This document shows, one piece after another, positions 14,301-23,300 of a stretch of DNA of 64,000 nt. The stretch covers positions 143,337,539 to 143,401,538 of the forward strand of contig NC_030679.2 of the NCBI RefSeq assembly GCF_000004195.4, written 5' to 3'. A program made the position numbers and the translations under genes. Position 1 is the first letter of the stretch, and every line of letters starts with the position of its first letter. The notes below the pieces were generated by a model. That model saw only the letters and a program-made list of their open reading frames with translations. It was not told the DNA's origin and did not search any database. The DNA is from Xenopus tropicalis. Taxonomy: Eukaryota > Chordata > Amphibia > Anura > Pipidae.

Positions 14301-17300
14301 TAACCATTAAATAAACCCAATAGGGCTGTTCTGCCCCAATAAGGGGTAATTATATCTTAGTTGGGATCAAGTACAGGTACTGTTTTATTATTACAGAGAA
14401 AAGAGAATCATTTAACCATTAAATAAACCCAATAGGGCTGTTCTGCCCCCAATAAGGGGTAATTATATCTTAGTTGGGATCAAGTACAGGTACTGTTTTA
14501 TTATTACAGAGAAAAGGGAATCATTTAACCATGAAATAAACCCAATAGGGCTGTTCTGCCCCAATAAGGGGTAATTATATCTTAGTTGGGATCAAGTACA
14601 GGTACTGTTTTATTATTACAGAGAAAAAGGAAATCATTTTTAAAAATTAGAATTATTTGCTTATAATGGAGTCTATGGGAGATGGCCTCTCCATAATTCA
14701 GAACTTTCTGGAAAATGGGTTTCCGTATAAGGGAGCTTCTTGTCACGGCTACTAAAACAGATACTGCTGATCATTTACTGATAATAGTCTCAATGTGTGG
14801 TTTAGCGGAGGCAATTCTCAGTGTTGTCTATACTTTTCTGGCATTTAGTAGCCGTGACAAGTAGCTGCTACTAAGTAGCTCCGTGTCTCTTCACCCTTAA
14901 ACAGGGCTTTCTGCAGAATACTGGCATTTCTAATGATAAAAATAGCTATAAACATGGAAACAAAAGTACTCAGGTACCTGCCTGTCCAGCATCTCAAAAA
15001 CCAGTGGTATTATTACCTCTTGTTCCCGCTATAACAGCCCTTACTCTTCCGGGAAGGTTCCTACTAGTTAGGATGGGATATTATTGGTCGAATTCACTTT
15101 AGAGTTTAAGTTGAGGTGTTTATTTGGGTTGAGGGTAGGGACCTGTACATGCCATTCAGCATTCACTCCTATTTAAACAAGAAAGGACATCCCCTGATAT
15201 GTCTCTATAACCCAGTGATCCCCAACCAGTGCCTCAGGGGTAACACGTTGCTCACCAACCCCTTGGATGTTGCACCCAATGGCCTCAAAGTTGGTGCCTA
15301 TTTTTCAATTTCTGGCTTGGAGGCATATTTTGGAGGCATAAAGACCATATGTACTGCCCAACAGAGTCTCTAGCAGGCTGCCAGTCCCCATTGGGCTACT
15401 AATTAACCAATCAGAGTCCTTATTGGTCACTAGAAAGGTTTGTGTGCTTGTGTTGCTCCCCAACTTATTGTTCATTGAAGGTTGGGGATCCCTTCTATAA
15501 CCTGTAGCTTTAAGTTATGTTTTGACTAGGAACTAGGGGCACTATCCTAAACCACGATAAACAACCCCATTATTCTTACTCCAAACACTACAGCCAGCAT
15601 TGCTTATATAAGGAATAAAGCATAATGATCTTCTCTCATTCTGTTCTCTCCCTAAGCGAAAGCCAAAACCTCTGTGAGCGTGACACTGAGAGTTGCAAAT
15701 GAAATATTTGATAATAAGTTACTTGATAACACCACCGTGGAATATGAAAACTTTAAAACCAGGTTTAAGGAAGAGGTGAGTATGTCCTTCTGTCTCTAAC
15801 ATATTGTATGTATTCTATAAACCTAAACACCAGGGCAGTAGGTGGGTACTTACCTCATCAGCCAGCATTTACTTAGTATTGGACCTTATCTAGGTCAGGT
15901 TCCTAGGATCTCCCTGCTCAGTTATGTCTAACTGTGGAGGAATTGGTTCAGATGCAAGATGAGGGGCAACCAGGGATAGGTCCTTGCCTTGGTCAGCCTC
16001 CCCTGTAGGCCCATCAGTGCTGAACGCTATAAAATGGATGTTCCCATCAGTCAGAATGAAAGGTCCTTTCCGACTGTGGAAGGCTCTCCGCCATTAATCA
16101 CTCATCCTTCTCTCTTTATAGATGAGGACAGTCTATGCTAATGTCTCTGGGTATGTCAACGTGGAAATTATCTCTTTGAGGTAAGTCCCTTACATACTGC
16201 CTTACTTTTCTATCTAAGCCAGTGGTTCTCAACCTTCCGACCCTTTAATACAGTTCCTTATGGTGTGGTGACCCCCAACCATAAAATTATTCCTAAGACC
16301 ATCGAAAATATGTGTTTTCCGATGGTCTTAGGCGACCCCTGTGAAAGGGTTGTTCGACCCCAAAAGGTGTCCCGACCCACAGGTTGAGAACCACTGATCT
16401 AAGGGATAAGCCTCAAGTAAGGCAGCTAAGTGAATGGCTGTCCAGTGTCTGATTTGGCCATTCATAGTTATAGTGAAATACCATTGATAGATTCACTGGG
16501 CCGATCAGTAAAAGTACCAGATCTGAATGGAACTGGAATGGCGGTGAGGCATCTTCTGAATCTGTATCTCCCAACACATCACCAACCTGATAAGAAGACA
16601 CCACAGCAGATGACATTTTCAGTATGGATTGATGGGTGGTTTGACAAGGAGGATCTCCCCTAGCTTTCCACCCAATGTGATGTCACTGCCTGACAATTTA
16701 TATATTCTCACCATTTACAGTGGTTATTTATTCCAGTAGAGGAGCTTCACATCTCCATTAACCAGGAGGGTTGATTATGTCTAATAATTCCATTGTGTCT
16801 CTGGCAGGAAAGGCAGCATCATTGTGGAACATAAAGTCATCGTGGAGGTTGAGCTCAAGGACAATCTGACACAACAATACAATAATGTACTGGAACAAGT
16901 GACTGATCAGCTGAATGACCTCAACTGCACACATGGAAACTGTAGGTGTTAAGCCTTTTGGTGTTTATACCACTTATATAGACAATTATTACTATCCTTG
17001 CACAGCATGTTACCACTAGTGCCATAACCTAAGGGAATAAGTCTGTATGGCCAATATATTGACTTAGCAAATTTATTGTATAAATACAATTTATAGCAAA
17101 CCACCACTAGGGGGAGCACACAACAGGATTAGGCAAAGTGCAGGGACACTGAGAGTGGGTTGGGAAAGCTCTGGGCTTAGGAATCCACCCTACATTTCAG
17201 TAATTCAAGAGAATCCAATCACCAAAGATACCTGATGGCATCACCACAGATATATGATTGGTGCTTCATGGCTGTAATAACAGGCGAACCTATAATACAG

Positions 17301-20300
17301 TAATATCAATAATTTATAGTAATTAACATTACTATTAGTATTAATAAAAATACACATACAATAATACAATAATAGTAGAATTAAATAGATTTACTTGGCT
17401 TTGTATAATTATAGTTAAAAAGATAGCTAGTTGGGGAGTATATATTGGGTCCCCGGGTCCAACTGTGCAGACACGTGCATTGGTGGACATCATAAAAGCA
17501 TTCCCTGACTCCTCTTTCATTGCCCAAACTGGTTCTGTTTCTTATAGTTCCTGCCTAAGCCTTGTTTCTGGTCTCCTTGTTATTTACTCCTGCCTGTTTC
17601 CTGACTCTGATTGTATGCTGCCTGCCCTGTCTCCGTGCCTGCCCTGTCTCCGTGCCTGCCCTGTCTCTGTGCCTGCCCTGTCTCTGTGCCTGCCCTGTCT
17701 CTGTGCCTGCCCTGTCTCTGTGCCTGCCCTGTCTTTGTGCCTGCCCTTTATCTGTGCCTGCCCTGTCTCCGTGCCTGCCCTGTCTCTGTGCCTGCCCTGT
17801 CTCTGTGCCTGCCCTTTCTCTGTGCCTGCCCTTTCTCCGTGCCTGCCCTGTCTCCGTGGTTGCCCTGTCTCCGTGCCTGCCCTGTCTCCGTGCCGGCCCT
17901 GTCTCCGTGCCGGCCCTGTCTCCGTGCCGGCCCTGTCTCCGTGCCTGCCCTGTCTCCGTGCCTGCCTTAACTACAATTCTGTTGTCTTTGGATCAAGGGT
18001 TGCTGTTCTAGGTTCTCCCTGTCGATTCCTAAGGATATTTATTGGTCAACAATACCCATGTTTACTGTTTACATGTACTGTTTACTTTTACTGTTTACCC
18101 AGTGACATATGTAGAAAAAAGACATTGTTCCTAGAACATTAGACAATAGCTGTCCCAAAATCTGCTGCTTCAACGTGTCTAAAAAATCAATGATAGAAAA
18201 GCCCCTATGGTACAATTGCTCTTGTGTCTGATAGTTGCCCTTTCTTCTTCCAGCTGCCTTGTGTCTGGATGGAAATAAGCCCTTGGTTGAAGCAAGTACA
18301 CTCCCGTCTGCGGAAGGTAAGTGAGACCAATTTGCCTTTCTGTGGGATGGACCAGTAAAGCAAAGTGAAGGGTAAAGACCAAAGCAGGAACACCTTGCAA
18401 TAACAACTGCTCCGGCCCTAGTGATCAAACCCAAATATTTGATCTGCATCATCAAACCCATTAATGCTAGGTGGGGTAATATAACTAAAGTCACAAAGGT
18501 TGCAGCAGGTCTAGTAACCCATGGTAACCAATGAGATGTTATATTTATAACAGGTCCCGGTAACCACTACCTGCTGATTCTGGTAGAGTATCTGTGACAG
18601 TCAGGGTCGGACTGGGCCACCGGGACACCAGGAAAATACCCAGTGGGCCCCAGAGGCCCAGACCCGACCCTGTTGCTGCTTCATCTGGCCTCCAATGTCC
18701 TCCCTTGACACGGTTCACATACACATTCAGGGGAGGATGATGGACAGGGGGTAGTTTAGGGGTGCACGGTGGGGGATGTGGCCGAAGGAGGCACCCCCCC
18801 AATCCGACCCTGGTGACAGTTGCTATGGTTACTAGACCCAGAGTGCACTTAGCGACTTTTATTACATTTTCTCTGCGCTTGTTATTGCATTGGCCCAGTG
18901 CAAAGTGTGTATATCAGACCACCATTTTCTTTTATATGGTTTTTATGACAAACCCCCATTTTAAATCAATCTTTGCCTTTAGTGCTGCTACATTCTGCCC
19001 CTTACTGTACCATCCTACAATTTGCTTCTCTACAGAACTCTGCAAAGAAAAGGTTGTAAATGGATCTGAAAACTTGTATAGCCCATTACAAACCCCTACT
19101 GGCCTGATCTGCATCTCAGCATGTGATGAACGCTCCAAGAATTATATGAACTGTACCATTGGCAGTTGTCGGCTTAATGGCACCAAAGGCCCACTTTGCT
19201 AGTGAGTATGAAGCCTCAATGTCTTTCTTACAATCTAATCTAGTGCTTTGCCCATTGTTACAACATTTAGGAGAACAACCCTACCTGGGTGGATCTGCAG
19301 TAATATGTTTTCTTACAGCTGCCCAGATACAGACAAATATATCTATATGCAAGATCGGTGTCAGGGGAAGGTACTAAAGGCAGGATTGTATGGAGGTCTC
19401 GGAGCCGGCTTCGCTCTTCTGATGATCATCTTAATTACGACTGGACTCCTCTTATACAGAACCAAACGTTGGTATAAATGGTAAGGAGTCGTATCATTAT
19501 TCTTTGGAAACATTGACTTTTTGATCTCTCGGCTCTTTGTATATTGGTGGGACATTCCTGAAGTGGATGGGGCTTGAAATGTCTTGGTTTCACTAGGTTT
19601 GGTCTGTTGGGTTTTGAAAAGAAAAATAAGCAATGAGAATACAAGAGTAATAATAACACTGACGTCTCACAGTAAATCTGCTGTTTGGCTGCCATAGTCA
19701 GTGAGTACTGCAACCCGATGGTAAAAGACTAATAATTGAAATAAGTCAAAAGACTTAATCTTACAACTGGTCCATCTATAACATTCTAAATATTAATTGG
19801 CTGCCATTGGGGCTAAAATGAGGCCTTCCCCACATATATGTATCAGTTGGGAAGGCCATCATTTTGGCCCCAATGGCAGTCAATTAATATTTAAAATGTT
19901 TTAGATGTAAAACTATCTAGCCAGCATATAAGTACCATATTAGGGACCATATAATGACTATTTCCAAATGCTAACAAACTCCCAGAACAAACCCCTGCCA
20001 GGTTCACTACCCACAGGCAGCATAGGGCAGGCAGAGTATGGCACACACAGGCAGCATAGGGCAAGCAGTGTATGGCATACACAGGGAGCATAGGGCAGGC
20101 AGATTATGGCACACACAGGGAGCATAGGACAGGCAGAGTATGGCACACACAGGCAGCATAGGGCAGGCAGAGTATGGCACACACAGGCAGCATAGGGCAG
20201 GCAGAGTATGGCACACACAGGGAGCATAGGACAGGCAGAGTATGGCACACACAGGCAGCATAGGGAAGGCAGAGTATGGCATACACAGGGAGCATAGGGC

Positions 20301-23300
20301 AGGCAGAGTATGGCACACACAGGGAGCATAGGACAGGCAGAGTATGGCACACACAGGCAGGGTAGGGCAGGCAGAGTATGGCACACACAGACAGCATAGG
20401 GCAGGCAGAGTATGGCACATGCATGCAGTGTAGGGCAGGCAGAGTATGGCACACACAGGCAGCATGGGGCAGGCAGAGTATGGCACACACAGGCAGCAGA
20501 GGGCAGGCAGAGTATGGCACACACAGGCAGCATAGGGCAGGCAGAGTATGGCACATGCATGCAGTGTAGGGCAGGCAGAGTATGGCACACACAGGCAGCA
20601 TGGGGCAGGCAGAGTATGGCACACACAGGCAGCATAGTGCAGGCAGAGTATGGCACACACAGGCAGCATAGGGCAGGCAGACTATGGCACACACAGGCAG
20701 CATAGGGCAGGCAGAGTATGGCACACACAGGCAGCATAGGGCAGGCAGAGTATGGCACACACAGGCAGCATAGGGCAGGCAGAGTATGGCACATGCATGC
20801 AGTGTAGGGCAGGCAGAGTATGGCACACACAGGCAGCATGGGGCAGGCAGAGTATGGCACACACAGGCAGCATAGTGCAGGCAGAGTATGGCACACACAG
20901 GCAGCATAGGGCAGGCAGAGTATGGCAAACACAGGCAGCATAGGGCAGGCAGAGTATGGCACACACAGGCAGCATAGGACAGGCAGAGTATGGCACACAC
21001 AGGCAGCATAGGACAGGCAGAGTATGGCACACACAGGCAGCATAGGGCAGGCAGAGTATACCACACACAGGCAACATAGGTCAGGCAGTACATATAGTGA
21101 CACAATGCTGCCTGAGGTGTGATAGGTAAACAATGTGGGTGCTTATAATCTGAGCCTGAGGTCTGAACAATGCAGGGGGTGAACAATGCAGGGATTAAAA
21201 GGCGTGAACAGTACAGGGGATTTCATGTTTACAATACAAGGGCCTAAAGTTTTACTTTGAAGTGTAAACCATGCAGGGGGCAAATTAATCTCAGTACTGA
21301 TAATGAGTTTATTTAAAGCTAAGATAAACAGTCACTGCAGCCAGACAGGTGGGGGACCACACGAGGTGGGGGGGGGGTAAGGGCCGCCAGTTGGACAGCA
21401 CTGCTCTAAAGGATAAACTTCAGATAATCTCAGTTCCACTAGAACGTAAATTCCACTTGCTACCACCAACTACCCCAGAAACCTAAATTAGTCAATTGTT
21501 TCTGCTTTCATACTGACAAAACCCAACCATAAATTGGCTGTTTCAGTCCAGACTTGCTCTGAATGGGCGACCCTCTCATGTCTTTTCCAGGGATCCATTC
21601 TTACAACCTGAGGAACCAAAATGGTATGAGGATACAGATGGCGTATGGACCAATCCGCTCAGCTACGAGAATCCAGGAGCAGTTCTATATGAAGACGGTA
21701 AGTGCCAAACAGAATGGAATGAAGAAAGAAAGAGGTCCAAAGGCCGGGCCTTCAACTAGGGAGCATTTGTAGATGGCCACTGTGTGACCCTCCATCTGTG
21801 CCTGAACTACAACTAGTTATTTTAGTTAAACCCCAATAGAAGGAGCACAGTTAGACATCACTGACATGGATACAGAGAATATATTTACTGCATTATGGAA
21901 CAATGTACATTTGTGCATTTATTGATTACTTTTTTAGGCAAATGGGTCCCCTAGAATGCAGAAGCCAAGTGAAAATGGGGGCCATTCACTGGCAAAAGGG
22001 GATTAACTAAAAGTAATATATAAAGCTGGACACTAGAGGTTTTGATCCAGTTTGGTTAGACCAGAGGTTTTCAGACTCAAGGTTAGTTTGGTTAGACCAG
22101 AGGCTTGACTCCAGCTGCCCTTTGTGGCCCAACAATTACTCAGGTACCCTTATGAAGAAAGAAGGGTATACAGCACATGTATGTTACATGGTTTTTGGAA
22201 AAATCATAGAAGGAAGGTATATTCCCCCTCAGAATCCTCAATGAAACAGTTGGTAGGGCTCTACCAAAAGCTTTTTCTGTAGGTGGGCCCGGCACAACCA
22301 AGTTACGCCTCTTGGCACAGACCAGCCTGAATTTTACCTGGTGGACTTACTGCCATACAAGCAATCCCCCCGCAATGTGTATATCTCTATTAATATATTT
22401 TAATTATATTATATATATTTATTATATATTTATATTTATTATATTTATATTTATAAATGTAGAAATTGGGGGACAAACCTTATTATAGGTCCCTTCCCTG
22501 TAGAACGTATCATGCTAAGGTTCCAAGAAAACAAGTGTTCGCAAATACAATGCTAATTGTAAAAATCTTACATGGAATTACCCCAATTCTCCTCATCTAC
22601 TGGGTTGGACCCAATCAAATGGTTTGATTTGTCAGATCCCTGTGATGCAATGTCGGCCAAACAGAAACCTCTTCACATCATGGGACGTGACACATAATAA
22701 AGGTTGCACCTACTATAAGAACAAGGTTGAACGTTCTGTCCGTATGTTCCTCAGGGGATGGCATTCATTTATAGATATTTCTTAGGTTGTAGTTACAACA
22801 AAGCTGTGCCTCACTCTCTCTTTCTGTCCGGTCAGATATCTCCTATATTAGCAGTCAGGCCACTACCATCACCTTTGAACCGAGCCTACAAAATGTGGAC
22901 ACAAGAATTAAGGTATGATGAGAATTGTTTAGGTTCTTTTTATTCTCTCTTTGCTTGCCCCCACCCCATTCAGTAAAGCTGCCAATATACGTCCGACCCC
23001 CCAGTTAAATCCTGGTTCTCTATTAGCAATAGCAATCTAAAGAACTTTGCATTTAGTACTTGTATGGGAGGGTATCTGGTTGTCTTCTAAAGGGCAAAAT
23101 ACATTAACCTCAGTTTTACCATTTGGTCTGGTCATATTCACCGGCAGGGTGAATCTATCATGAAGTTCTAGGCTGCTCATCTCTCTAGCCCAGTCTGTCT
23201 CTTGCTGCTACAGCAGTCATACTGTGCCCTCACCTTAGCTATAATCTCATTCCTGGGCCCATCAGATCTATTCTTTTCCCCAAAGAAACCTGATATTTTT

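Noticed and set aside
19197..19202. TGCTAG as a stop that would end the mucin in exon 7
   Set aside because: The donor TA|GTGAGT lies within it and splicing gives TAC; the next exon continues with the expected transmembrane segment.
19958..21186. Cys-rich minus-strand open frames up to 391 codons over the 34-bp minisatellite
   Set aside because: The same peptide pattern is found in several frames of a 34-bp repeat; there is no start context, domain or splice evidence.
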